DNA of 64,000 nt from Pseudonocardia alni (GCF_002813375.1 NZ_PHUJ01000003.1:496001-560000); one strand, 5' to 3'; counted from the first letter of the stretch, positions 21,298 to 29,003 are shown. The notes: generated by a model from the letters alone, not told the origin. A program made the numbers and translations.

Positions 21298-22039
21298 GCA
21301 CCTCGCGTACCTGGGGGAGCCGGCCACGCTGGCGTCGCTGCTCCTGGAGCCGGAGCACGGGCTGCTCGCGCAGTCCTACGCCCCGGCCGACATGCGTGGC
21401 GGCGGCACGATCAACGCCGACGGCCACGGCACCGGCTGGTACCCGCCCGGCAGCACGACGCCGGTACGGGTCCGGTCGGCGTCACCGCTGTGGGCCGACA
21501 CCTCCTACGCCGCGCTGGCCGCGGCGACGACGTCGGGCGCCGTGCTCGCCGCCGTCCGCTCGGCGACGGTCGGGATGCCGGTGACGGCGACCGCCGCCGC
21601 CCCCTTCACCGACGGGCGGTGGCTGTTCAGCCACAACGGCGTCGTCCGCGGCTGGCCGGACTCCCTCGCGGCCGCCGCGGCGGCGCTGCCCGTCACCGAC
21701 CTGATGACCCTCGACGCCCCCACCGACGCCGCGCTGCTGTGGGCGGTGGTCCGGCGCGGTCTCGCCGACGGCGCCGACCCCGCCGACCTGCTGGCCCGGG
21801 TCTGCGCCGACACCGAGCGGAGCGCACCCGGCTCGCGGCTGAACCTGCTGCTCACCGACGGCACGACGATCTGGGCCACGGCCTGGCGGCACGCACTCGC
21901 CGTCCGGGCCGGACCGGCGGGCGTCACCGTCGCCTCCGAACCCACCCATGCGTTCCCCGACTGGACCCGGGTGCCCGACCGGCACCTGGTGGTGGCCCGA
22001 CCGGGCCACCACGAGAGTCATGACCTAGGAGCTCCGTGA
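21290..22039 (+). CDS. egtC: Gamma-glutamyl hercynylcysteine sulfoxide amidohydrolase EgtC
   Basis: 249 aa class II glutamine amidotransferase fold. After Met removal the N-terminal Cys2 (MCRHLAYLG) is the Ntn nucleophile, and FSHNGVVRGW is the typical class II GATase motif. It removes the glutamyl group from the EgtB product. The GTG start lies within the egtB end and the stop overlaps egtD (GTGA). Confidence 0.95.
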   Translation: MCRHLAYLGEPATLASLLLEPEHGLLAQSYAPADMRGGGTINADGHGTGWYPPGSTTPVRVRSASPLWADTSYAALAAATTSGAVLAAVRSATVGMPVTATAAAPFTDGRWLFSHNGVVRGWPDSLAAAAAALPVTDLMTLDAPTDAALLWAVVRRGLADGADPADLLARVCADTERSAPGSRLNLLLTDGTTIWATAWRHALAVRAGPAGVTVASEPTHAFPDWTRVPDRHLVVARPGHHESHDLGAP

Positions 22040-23025
22040 GCACTCCCGGCGCCATCCAGCTGGACGTCCACCTCTCCGACACCGATGCCGACACCGCGCT
22101 GCGGTCCGACGTGCGCCGCGGCCTCGCCGCGTCGCCGAAGGAGCTGCCGCCGAAGTGGTTCTACGACGCCCGCGGGTCCGAGCTGTTCGAGCGGATCACC
22201 GAGCTGCCCGAGTACTACCCGTTCCGCACCGAGCGGGCTCTGCTCACCGACTCCGTCGACGACATCGCCCGCTCCTCGGGCGCCGACACCGTCGTCGAGC
22301 TGGGGTCGGGGTCCTCGACCAAGACCCGGCTGCTGCTCGACGCGTTCACCCGCGCCGGGACGCTGCGCCGCTACGTGCCGCAGGACGTGAGCGAGTCCGC
22401 GCTGCGCGGCGCCATCGACGAGCTGCACCGCGACTACCCGCAGCTGGAGCTGCACGGCGTGGTCGGCGACTTCACCCGCGACCTGGACCGGCTGCCCGGG
22501 GCCGACCCCGGCGGGAAGCGGATGATCGCCTTCCTCGGCGGCACCATCGGCAACCTGATGCCCGGCCCGCGCCACGACTTCCTGGTCCACGTCCGCTCGG
22601 TGCTGCAGCCCGGTGAGCAGCTGTTGCTCGGCACCGGCCTGGCCACCGACCCGGCGGTGATGGTCCCCGCCTACGACGACGCCGCCGGGGTCACCGCGGA
22701 GTTCAACCGCAACGTGCTGCACGTGCTCAACCGCGAGCTGGACGCGACCTTCGACGTCGACGCGTTCGACCACGTCGCCGTCTGGGACGCGGAGAACTCC
22801 TGGATCGAGATGCGGCTGCGCGCCACCCGCGACATGCGGGTCCGGATCGCCGACCTCGACCTCGACGTCGCGTTCGCCGCGGGGGAGGAGCTCGCCACCG
22901 AGATCTCGGCGAAGTTCACCCCCGCGACGGTCGACGCGTTCGCCGCCGCCGCCGGGTTCGCCACGACGCGGCGCTGGGTCGACCCCGACGCGCGGTTCGC
23001 GCTGACGCTGCTCACCGCCGCCTGA
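22036..23025 (+). CDS. egtD: Histidine N-alpha-methyltransferase EgtD
   Basis: 329 aa SAM-dependent enzyme converting histidine to hercynine, the committed ergothioneine step. Visible motifs are PPKWFYDARGSELFERITELPEYYP (in two blocks), the SAM loop ELGSGSSTKT, and FLGGTIGNL. It ends the egt operon. No egtE-type PLP lyase follows, so the last C-S lyase step is encoded elsewhere or done by another enzyme. Confidence 0.95.
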   Translation: MSTPGAIQLDVHLSDTDADTALRSDVRRGLAASPKELPPKWFYDARGSELFERITELPEYYPFRTERALLTDSVDDIARSSGADTVVELGSGSSTKTRLLLDAFTRAGTLRRYVPQDVSESALRGAIDELHRDYPQLELHGVVGDFTRDLDRLPGADPGGKRMIAFLGGTIGNLMPGPRHDFLVHVRSVLQPGEQLLLGTGLATDPAVMVPAYDDAAGVTAEFNRNVLHVLNRELDATFDVDAFDHVAVWDAENSWIEMRLRATRDMRVRIADLDLDVAFAAGEELATEISAKFTPATVDAFAAAAGFATTRRWVDPDARFALTLLTAA

Positions 23026-23029
23026 GGTC

Positions 23030-23065
23030 CGGCGGTGCTGCGCCGGCCGGGGCGCAGCACCGCCG
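23030..23065 (+). terminator. Terminator of the egtABCD operon
   Basis: A perfect 15-bp stem (23030-23044 with 23051-23065) closes on GGCCGG, starting 5 nt after the egtD stop. Confidence 0.8.
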
Positions 23066-23242
23066 ACGGCGCGGTCCCGGTCTCCCGGCGGAACGCCGCG
23101 ACGACGCCGAGGGAGTCGCGTGGCCGAGGTGCCGGGCGACCACGCCGACCGGGCGCCCCGCGACCAGCGGCTCCACCGCGAGCACGCACGGCGCGGGCCG
23201 GTCGATCGGGCAGCGGCCGGGCCACAGGTAGGTCCCGCGCAT
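23050..23242 (-). pseudogene. Possible remnant of an AraC-type regulator C-terminus
   Basis: One minus-strand frame reads LVAGRPVGVVARHLGHATP and then loses sense; a second frame continues DSLGVVAAFRRETGTAPSAVLR. Joined, they resemble the second HTH of AraC/GlxA-type regulators (HLG..DSL..AFRRETG..P). No start with upstream support is visible, so this is probably a decayed gene end that fills the 283-nt gap between egtD and the methyltransferase gene. Confidence 0.3.
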
Positions 23243-23308
23243 CTCCGCGACACGATCCGGCAGCCCAGCGGTTCCCGGCCACCGCGGGTGGCGCCTAGCG
23301 TCGCGGAC

Positions 23309-23881
23309 ATGGCGATGAACGCGCTGCACCGACGGATCTGCCGCTCCGACTCCTGGGCCGACCGGATGCACGGGACGACGTTGCCCTGGGCCACCCGCGG
23401 CGTCGACCTCACCGGCGAGGTCCTGGAGATCGGCCCGGGCTACGGCGTCACCACCCGCTGGCTCGCGGCGCGCACCGGGGCGCTGACCGCGCTGGAGGTC
23501 GACCCGGTGCTGGCCGAGGACCTGCGTGCGGGCCTCGGGGGTGAGCTCGGTGTCGACGTCCGGCACGGCGACGGCGCCGCCCTGCCCTTCCCGGACGGCA
23601 GCTTCGACGCCGTCGTCTGCTTCACGATGCTCCACCACGTCCCGACGCCCGGCGAGCAGGACCGGCTCTTCGCCGAGGCCGCGCGGGTACTGCGTCCCGG
23701 CGGGACGTTCGCGGGCATCGACTCCCGGATGACGCTGCGGTTCCGGACGATCCACATCGGGGACACCCTGACCGCGGTCGACCCGGCGACGCTGCCGCGG
23801 CGGCTCGGGGCGGCCGGGTTCGCACGGCCGGAGACCGAGCTGGGTGCGCGGTCGTTCCGGTTCCGGGCCGGCCGCGGCTAG
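23309..23881 (+). CDS. Class I SAM-dependent methyltransferase
   Basis: 190 aa. The SAM site EIGPGYGVTTRWLA is at about 36-49 with the acidic LEVDP at 61-65, and DAVVCFTMLHHVP is motif III of the Methyltransf_11 group. The protein is short and may act on a small molecule or lipid; substrate unknown. TAGCGT (23296-23301) lies 7 nt before the ATG, so it is probably leaderless. The cupin gene follows directly. Confidence 0.8.
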   Translation: MAMNALHRRICRSDSWADRMHGTTLPWATRGVDLTGEVLEIGPGYGVTTRWLAARTGALTALEVDPVLAEDLRAGLGGELGVDVRHGDGAALPFPDGSFDAVVCFTMLHHVPTPGEQDRLFAEAARVLRPGGTFAGIDSRMTLRFRTIHIGDTLTAVDPATLPRRLGAAGFARPETELGARSFRFRAGRG

Positions 23882-23891
23882 GGTCGGGTGC

Positions 23892-24350
23892 ATGAGCACC
23901 GACTGGCGCCACGACGGCGTCCGGGTCATCCCCGGCGACATGCTGGACGCCAACACCCCGCAGACGCCCGGCATGCACCGCGCCGCCGCCGTCACCGGGG
24001 ACCGGGTCGGCGCGCAGCGGCTGTGGGCGGGCACGGTGACCATCCACCCCGGCGCCCGCACCGGTGCGCACCACCACGGTGAGCTGGAGAGCGTCATCTA
24101 CGTCGTCCGCGGCCGGGCCCGGATGAAATGGGGCGAGAATCTGGAGTTCATCGCCGAGGCCGGGCCGGGCGGGTTCATCTTCGTGCCGCCGTTCGTGCCG
24201 CACCAGGAGATCAACGCCCTCGACGACGAGCCGCTGGAGTGCGTGCTGACCCGCTCCGGTCAGGAGCCGATCGTGGTCAACCTCGACATCACCGGGGTGC
24301 CCGACCCCGAGCACGTCCCCTGGGTCGACCCCCTGCACCCACGGCGCTGA
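23892..24350 (+). CDS. Small cupin-domain protein
   Basis: 152 aa single cupin. The metal-binding motifs are GAHHHGELESVIYVVRGRARM (first motif, in part HHHGELE) and FVPPFVPHQEIN (second motif with His). The -10 element TAGGGT (23879-23884) reuses the stop codon of the methyltransferase gene and sits 7 nt before the ATG. Its 3' end overlaps the convergent membrane-protein gene by 62 nt. Function unknown; cupins of this size are dioxygenases, isomerases or binding proteins. Confidence 0.8.
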   Translation: MSTDWRHDGVRVIPGDMLDANTPQTPGMHRAAAVTGDRVGAQRLWAGTVTIHPGARTGAHHHGELESVIYVVRGRARMKWGENLEFIAEAGPGGFIFVPPFVPHQEINALDDEPLECVLTRSGQEPIVVNLDITGVPDPEHVPWVDPLHPRR

Positions 24351-24753
24351 GCAGCGTCACCGCGAGGGCGACCGCGAGCAGCGTCCCCAGCACGACGTCG
24401 ATCACCGGCCACGCCCGCACCGACGGGTCCAGCCCCAGCTCGAAGACGAACAGCGGGTCCACCAGCCGTCCCCGGAACGCGAGTACGGTCAGCGGCCCGA
24501 GGGCGAGCAGCAGCCCGGCGAGCCGCCCGGCCGTGCTCAGCGGGCCCGGGCGTCGCAGCCCTGCGGCCGCCGACACCGCGAGCACCACCAGCCCGGTCAG
24601 CACCAGCGGGATCCACGCGCGCCACAGCCCGATCGGCAGCAGTGGCACCACGACGCCGCGCTGGAAGACCAGGCCGGGGACCTGCTGGACGACGACGAAC
24701 GCGATCGCGACCAGGGCGAGCACCGGGGTCGCCCGGGACGGTGGGGAGGTCAC
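24289..24753 (-). CDS. Small multi-pass membrane protein of unknown function
   Basis: 154 aa with four predicted membrane helices (about 10-28, 38-62, 70-92 and 112-134) and a basic GRPRGRARGR tail. The GTG at 24753 is preceded by TATCGT with 8 nt spacing, so it is probably leaderless. It is divergent from the reverse-transcriptase locus, with only about 65 nt between the two promoters. I do not recognise a family. Because some retrons use membrane proteins as effectors, a link is possible but rests on proximity alone. Confidence 0.65.
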   Translation of the reverse strand: MTSPPSRATPVLALVAIAFVVVQQVPGLVFQRGVVVPLLPIGLWRAWIPLVLTGLVVLAVSAAAGLRRPGPLSTAGRLAGLLLALGPLTVLAFRGRLVDPLFVFELGLDPSVRAWPVIDVVLGTLLAVALAVTLLSAVGAGGRPRGRARGRAPR

Positions 24754-24818
24754 GGCGGGCGACGATACGGGCCCGCCCTCACCCGGCCGTGTGGGCTCCC
24801 GGTGTGCGGCAGGGACGG

Positions 24819-24824
24819 TAGCGT
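24819..24824 (+). promoter_or_regulatory. -10 element of the retron-like locus
   Basis: TAGCGT places the transcription start near 24831-24832, exactly at the first arm of the long-range inverted repeat described in the next entry. Confidence 0.5.
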
Positions 24825-24831
24825 CGGTGCC

Positions 24832-25012
24832 GATGCGGCGGCGGACGGACGAGCAGGCGGCCGCCCCGGTTCCGGCCGGGGCCCGCGACTCCGGGGCAAC
24901 CCCGGGGTGCACCGGCACGATGCAGCACGGCGTCCCGCGCGCGGGTGGCAGGACAGCGCTGCCGGCGGCGCGCGGCGGACGGAGAACACCGGTCGACCCC
25001 CGCCGCCGCATC
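24832..25012 (+). ncRNA. Candidate retron msr-msd RNA
   Basis: GATGCGGCGGCGG at 24832-24844 is exactly complementary to 25000-25012, a possible a1/a2 pair of 13 bp. Between them lie a 7-bp hairpin (24863-24882), a 9-bp hairpin with one wobble and a CAA loop (24888-24908), and a long hairpin (24931-24981) of 12 bp with a two-base bulge topped by GGCAG/CTGCC. AGC at 24852-24854 could hold the branching guanosine. The order a1-msr-msd-a2 lies 41 nt upstream of the RT start, as in known retrons. The region is extremely GC-rich, so chance pairing is a real concern, and a competing ORF covers the same bases. Confidence 0.45.
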
Positions 25013-25054
25013 ACCCCGCTGTCCGTGGGCCGCCGCACGGCACGGGACCGCTGA
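24833..25054 (+). CDS. Possible Arg-rich 73-aa leader ORF overlapping the RNA candidate
   Basis: An ATG 8 nt after TAGCGT opens a 73-codon frame rich in Arg, Pro and Gly whose TGA overlaps the RT start (TGATG). That gives an intact leaderless gene coupled to RT translation. Codon use is weaker than in real neighbours (AGA, AGG, GGA, ACA, GCA, GTT appear), and no domain is seen. It may be a by-product of the GC-rich RNA, or it may serve only to deliver ribosomes to the RT. Confidence 0.25.
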   Translation: MRRRTDEQAAAPVPAGARDSGATPGCTGTMQHGVPRAGGRTALPAARGGRRTPVDPRRRITPLSVGRRTARDR

Positions 25055-26325
25055 TGGCGCCGGACCCGGCGGCGATCGCCGCGGCCGCCTGCGCCGGGCG
25101 CTGGGGAACGGACCCGCTGACCGAACGGCTCGCCCGGCTCGGCGGCTGGTCGGGCCCCGACGAGCTGGCCGGCGTCGTGGGCGCCCTCGTCGCCCGGCGG
25201 CGCCGCGCCCCGCGTGGATCCCCGGCCGGTGTCGAGGCCGAGGTCGCCGAGCTGCTGGCGGGGCCGCGCCGGCACCGGCCGGTCGTCCAGCCCGACCCGG
25301 TGTGGCGCCTGCCGGTGCCGCGCTGGACGGACCTGCCCGCCCTGGCCGCCGCCCTGCACCTGGACGACGGCGAGCTCGCCTGGTTCGCCGACCCCGGCGG
25401 CTGGCTGCGGCGTACCCCGGACGGCCCGCTGACCCACTACCGGCGGCACTGGACGCCGTCGCGCTCCGGGACGCCGCGCCTGGTCGAGGCACCCGCCCCG
25501 CGGCTCGCCGAGCTGCAGCGCCGGATCGTGCGCAGCGTGCTCGACCGGATCCCGGTGCACCCGGCCGCACACGGCCACGTCCGCGGCCGCAGCCCGCACA
25601 CCCTCGCCGCGGAGCACCGGGCCCGGCCGATGGTGCTACGCCTGGACCTGGAGGGCTTCTACTCCCACGTCACCGGCGGCCGGGTCGCCGGACTCCTGCG
25701 GGTCGCGGGGTACCCGCCCGCCGTCGCCGCCCCCGTCGCCGGGCTGCTCGTCACCACCACCCCGCCCGGGGTGCTGCGCGTCTGCCCACACCGGGGCGAC
25801 CCCGCCCCACGACGGCGGCTGCTCGACCGCCTCGCCGCACCGCACCTGCCGCAGGGGGCGCCGTCGTCGCCGACGATGGCGAACCTGCTCACCTACGGGC
25901 TGGACCGGCGGCTGAGCGGCCTGGCCGCCGCGGTCGGCGCCGCCTACGGCCGCTACGCCGACGACCTCGTGTTCTCCGGCGACGCGACACTGCCGGTGCA
26001 GGGCCTGGCGCAGCGGGTGGCCGCGATCGCCGCGGAGGAAGGCTTCCGCGTCCGCCCGGACAAGACCCGGATCATGCCCGCGCACCACCGCCAGCGGATC
26101 GTCGGGCTCGTCGTGAACGGCGGCGAGCCCGCGGCGTCGCGTCGCGACCACGACGAGCTCCGCGCGATCCTGCACAACGCGGCCCGTACCGGCCCGGACG
26201 CCCAGAACCGGGCCGGGCACCCGGCCTTCCGCGAGCACCTGCTGGGACGGATCGCCTGGGTGGGGCACGGGCGCCCGGCCCGGGCGGCGCGACTGCGGGA
26301 GCTGTTCGACCGCATCGTCTGGTGA
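25054..26325 (+). CDS. Retron-like reverse transcriptase
   Basis: 423 aa. The N-terminal 80 residues are helical. RT blocks follow: LAAALHLDDGELAWFAD (97-113), LVEAPAPRLAELQRRI with VHPAAHGHVRGRS (143-180), the first catalytic Asp D198 in LRLDLEGFYSHV, LPQGAPSSPTMANL (265-278), YADD at 301-304, then RPDKTRIM and QRIVGLVVN. The order and the ELRAILHN and HLLGRIAWV segments match retron RTs rather than group II intron or DGR enzymes. Two retron hallmarks are altered: the NAxxH position reads LAAEH (184-188) and VTG reads IVG (349-351). No intron maturase, nuclease or integrase domain is present. It probably copies the upstream RNA into msDNA; no effector is fused. Confidence 0.85.
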   Translation: MAPDPAAIAAAACAGRWGTDPLTERLARLGGWSGPDELAGVVGALVARRRRAPRGSPAGVEAEVAELLAGPRRHRPVVQPDPVWRLPVPRWTDLPALAAALHLDDGELAWFADPGGWLRRTPDGPLTHYRRHWTPSRSGTPRLVEAPAPRLAELQRRIVRSVLDRIPVHPAAHGHVRGRSPHTLAAEHRARPMVLRLDLEGFYSHVTGGRVAGLLRVAGYPPAVAAPVAGLLVTTTPPGVLRVCPHRGDPAPRRRLLDRLAAPHLPQGAPSSPTMANLLTYGLDRRLSGLAAAVGAAYGRYADDLVFSGDATLPVQGLAQRVAAIAAEEGFRVRPDKTRIMPAHHRQRIVGLVVNGGEPAASRRDHDELRAILHNAARTGPDAQNRAGHPAFREHLLGRIAWVGHGRPARAARLRELFDRIVW

Positions 26326-26370
26326 GCGGCCCGGGAGCGGAAACGGCGGGCGCCGGGGGAGCGCGGCGGC

Positions 26371-26376
26371 TACGGT
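26371..26376 (+). promoter_or_regulatory. -10 element for the efflux-pump leader
   Basis: TACGGT lies 7 nt before the GTG of a nine-codon leader ORF, giving a leaderless start. Confidence 0.5.
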
Positions 26377-26383
26377 GACGGCC

Positions 26384-26413
26384 GTGAGCAGCCCGGAGTC
26401 GAACAGGCGGTAG
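26384..26413 (+). CDS. Leader peptide MSSPESNRR upstream of the efflux pump
   Basis: A nine-codon ORF (GTG to TAG) starts at the predicted transcription start, 101 nt before the efflux gene. Its stop codon abuts a perfect 9-bp hairpin. The chloramphenicol pump gene cmlA of Tn1696 also has a nine-codon leader, with attenuation by drug-stalled ribosomes, so a similar control is likely by analogy. Confidence 0.5.
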   Translation: MSSPESNRR

Positions 26414-26434
26414 CCACCGGTCCCCACCGGTGGC
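26413..26434 (+). promoter_or_regulatory. Leader hairpin after the nine-codon ORF
   Basis: GCCACCGGT and ACCGGTGGC form a perfect 9-bp stem with a CCCC loop. It starts in the stop codon of the leader ORF, so a ribosome finishing or stalling on the leader would melt it. Confidence 0.65.
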
Positions 26435-26514
26435 GGCGACCTCCCCTGCCCGCTCCCGGTGACGAGGCCGGACCGGCGTCCGTTCCACGACCCCGTCACC
26501 CACGGAGTTCCACC

Positions 26515-27690
26515 GTGCTGCTCGTCGTCCTCGCCTGCGCCGTCTTCGCGCAGGCCACCTCGGAGTTCATGCTCGCCGGGCTCGTCCCGGACATCGCCGC
26601 CGACCTCGGCGTCACCCCGCTCGCCGCCGGGTCGCTGACCTCGGCGTTCGCCGTCGGGATGGTCGTCGGCGCGCCGCTCGTGGCGCTCGCCGCCCGCCGG
26701 CTGCCACCGCGGCTCGCGCTGCGGGGGTTCCTCGCCGCGTTCGTCGCCGTGCACGTCGCCGGGGCGCTGGCCCCCGGACTCGGGGTCCTGCTGGTCACCC
26801 GGGTGCTCGCGGCGCTGTGCACCGCCGGTTTCCTCGCCGTGGCCCTGTCGGTCGCGGTCGCCGCCGTGCCGCCGGAGCGCACCGCCCGCGCGACCGCGAC
26901 CCTGCTGTCCGGCACGACCCTCGCCCTGATCGCCGGCGTGCCGGCCGGGGCGCTGGTGGGGCAGGCGTTCGGCTGGCGGGCCACGTTCTGGTCGGTCGCG
27001 GCGGTCGCCGCCGTCGCGCTGGTGGGGGTCGTCGTCGGCGTACCCGCCGGCGACGGCGGCCGGGCACCCGCGCCCGGTCTGCGGGCCGAGCTGACGGTGC
27101 TGCGCCGGGGCCCGGTCGTCCGGACACTCGCGCTCGGCGCGCTGGTGAACGGCTCGACGTTCGCCGCGCACACCTACCTGTCCCCGCTGCTGGCGACGGC
27201 GGGCGGCCCGCCCGCGGTGCCCGCCGGCCTGTTGCTGTTCGGGGTCGGCGCCGTCGCCGGGGTGGGCGTCGCGGGCCGGTTCGCCGACACCCGCACCCGT
27301 CCGCTGCTGCTCGTCGCGGGCGGCGCGCTGCCGCCGGGCTGGGTGGCGCTCGCCGTCGGTGCCGCGCACCCGGTGGCGGTCCTCGCGCTGGTGGGCCTGC
27401 TGGGCGCGCTCGGGTTCGCGGTCGGCTCGACGCTGATCGCGCGGGCGCTGACGCTCGCCCGTGAGGCGCCGACCCTCGGCGGCGCGGTCGCCACCGCGTC
27501 GCTGAACGCCGGGGCGACGGTGGGCCCGCTGCTGGGCGGTGCGGGACTCGCCGTCGCCGGGCCCACCGGTCCGGTGTGGACGGCGGCGGCGCTGGCCCTG
27601 GTCGCTTCGCCAATGCTGGCTTCGGTCGCCCGCCCGGCCGGCGTGCCGGACCCCGTCATCACTTCCGATGAACGGCCGTCCGGACGATAA
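26515..27690 (+). CDS. Cmx/CmlR-type chloramphenicol efflux MFS transporter
   Basis: 391 aa with 12 predicted helices. The start AVFAQATSEFMLAGLVPDIAADLGV and the SAFAVGMVVGAPL segment are diagnostic of the CmlA/Cmx/CmrA drug-proton antiporters. The GTG at 26515 has GGAG 7 nt upstream. The gene is preceded by a leader ORF and hairpin, consistent with inducible resistance. Substrate is inferred from family; other phenicols or amphiphiles are possible. Confidence 0.85.
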   Translation: MLLVVLACAVFAQATSEFMLAGLVPDIAADLGVTPLAAGSLTSAFAVGMVVGAPLVALAARRLPPRLALRGFLAAFVAVHVAGALAPGLGVLLVTRVLAALCTAGFLAVALSVAVAAVPPERTARATATLLSGTTLALIAGVPAGALVGQAFGWRATFWSVAAVAAVALVGVVVGVPAGDGGRAPAPGLRAELTVLRRGPVVRTLALGALVNGSTFAAHTYLSPLLATAGGPPAVPAGLLLFGVGAVAGVGVAGRFADTRTRPLLLVAGGALPPGWVALAVGAAHPVAVLALVGLLGALGFAVGSTLIARALTLAREAPTLGGAVATASLNAGATVGPLLGGAGLAVAGPTGPVWTAAALALVASPMLASVARPAGVPDPVITSDERPSGR

Positions 27691-27770
27691 CGACGTGCTC
27701 CGTCCGGAGCGATCCACCGGGCGTACGGGCCGTGTCGGGCGGCCCCGAGGTCGACCGGGGAGACCGCGCG

Positions 27771-28292
27771 ATGATCCTGCACCGCCGCGCACGCCGTTCC
27801 GTGCCCCGCCTCGTCCTGGCCGCTGTGGTGCCGGCGACGACGGCTGCCGCGCTCTGCGTCGCGTCGTTCGCGTCGGCGGCGCCGGTGATCGCCGGGCCGA
27901 CGGCCCTGCGGGCGGCGGCGTCGGGGCCGAGCGCGGTGACGCGGGACTTCCCGGCGCCGGTGGTCCCTGACGGGATAGTGCCCGCCGCGCCACTGGAGTC
28001 GTTCGTCCCAGAGCCGGTGGTCTACACCTGTGAGCCGTGGGCCGACGCCGAGTTCGGGGACCCGGCACACCCGGACGACATCACCAACAAGGCCTGCCCC
28101 GAGCTGAACGCCGCGAAGGAGCAGGCGCAGCGGGAGTACCTCGAGCAGCAGCGACGGCAGAGTGGCGAGTACGTGGACCCGGCCGAGCTGGTCGCTCGCG
28201 GCCAGTACGAACCGGGCGCGGGCTACCCGGTGGGCTCGGCCGAGCGGGCGAGATGTCTGCAGAACCCTCTCGACCCGATCTGCGGGGGCTGA
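27771..28292 (+). CDS. Exported protein of unknown function
   Basis: 173 aa. A Sec signal peptide (basic RRARR, hydrophobic core about 12-32, cleavage near ASA-AP) is followed by a Pro/Ala-rich stretch and a helical acidic segment with LNAAKEQAQREYLEQQRR. Cysteines C84, C106, C165 and C172 are spaced so that two disulfides are possible. GGGGAG 9 nt upstream supports the ATG. It ends 3 nt before the next, broken gene, and the two probably formed a pair of exported proteins. Confidence 0.65.
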   Translation: MILHRRARRSVPRLVLAAVVPATTAAALCVASFASAAPVIAGPTALRAAASGPSAVTRDFPAPVVPDGIVPAAPLESFVPEPVVYTCEPWADAEFGDPAHPDDITNKACPELNAAKEQAQREYLEQQRRQSGEYVDPAELVARGQYEPGAGYPVGSAERARCLQNPLDPICGG

Positions 28293-28295
28293 GCC

Positions 28296-28921
28296 GTGCA
28301 CACGACGCTTGTACGCTGGCTCTCGCTGGTCGGGGTCCTCGTCGTCGTCACGACCGGCGTGGTCACAGCAGTCGTCGGGATGGCTGCCCCGCGTCCGGTC
28401 GCCGCGCCGCCCCCGGTCGCCGCGGCCGTTCCTCCGCCGGCCGCCACTGCGGCGCCGCCGACCGGGGTCGAGGTGGTCGAGGTGGTCGAGCAGGCTCCGC
28501 GCACGACGGCTCCCGTCGCGACACCGGCGCCCGCCCCACCGTCGGCCGCGGCCGGCACCGACCTCGACGGGCTCTGGGGCGCTGGCAGCTACTGAACGAC
28601 TGAGACCGGCCCGGACAGCGACCGGGCCTGCGTCGACCGTGCCGAGGTGCAGGAACGCCATGCGCGACGCAGCGCCGACGAGTTCCTGACCGCGTGGCGG
28701 GCCGGTGATGCCACGGACAACGTTGGCCGCCCCCTGGTGTCGAACCTGCTCGCGTTCATCCCGCCGAGTCGCGTGTCGAGCTGAACTACGACGTCGTCGG
28801 CTCCGGCCGGGTGTCCGCCTTCATGACGACGACCGGCGGCGGCCCCGCCCTCTATCTGGAGTGGGACATGGACTACGAGCGCGGATGGGTCGTGGCGAGC
28901 TACGCACCCGACGTGGGCTGA
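28296..28921 (+). pseudogene. Frameshifted exported or membrane-anchored protein
   Basis: An N-terminal membrane segment (WLSLVGVLVVVTTGVVTAVV) and Pro/Ala-rich linker stop at 28595 after GLWGAGSY. Coding-like sequence continues in another frame (ACVDRAEVQERHARRSADEFLTAW, about 28625-28780), then in a third frame (RVELNYDVVGSGRVSAF to SYAPDVG, about 28768-28921). The last part has the look of a beta-rich small domain ending in a proper stop. At least two indels are needed, so this is a decayed gene unless the assembly has errors. Confidence 0.6.
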
Positions 28922-28973
28922 CCACCGAGCCGCTCGTCGCCGTACACCGTCCGCGCAGCTCAACCGGCACTCA

Positions 28974-28989
28974 TCGAACGCATGGTCGA
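28974..28989 (+). promoter_or_regulatory. LexA (SOS) box upstream of the first DUF222/HNH gene
   Basis: TCGAACGCATGGTCGA differs at one position from the actinobacterial SOS box TCGAACNNNNGTTCGA. It is directly upstream of the -10 element TAGAAT (28991-28996). Confidence 0.75.
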
Positions 28990-29003
28990 GTAGAATCAGA
29001 TGC

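Noticed and set aside
23120-23308. Longer N-terminus of the methyltransferase gene
   Set aside because: The upstream frame is Arg-rich and unlike the family, and a -10 element 7 nt before ATG 23309 marks the real start.
24802-25053. N-terminal extension of the reverse transcriptase from 24802
   Set aside because: The added 84 residues have no RT similarity and would cover the promoter and RNA candidate; ATG 25054 begins the family-like sequence.
25054-26325. Group II intron or diversity-generating retroelement RT
   Set aside because: No maturase or HNH domain, no intron ends, no template/variable repeat pair beside the gene, and the downstream RT blocks are retron-like.
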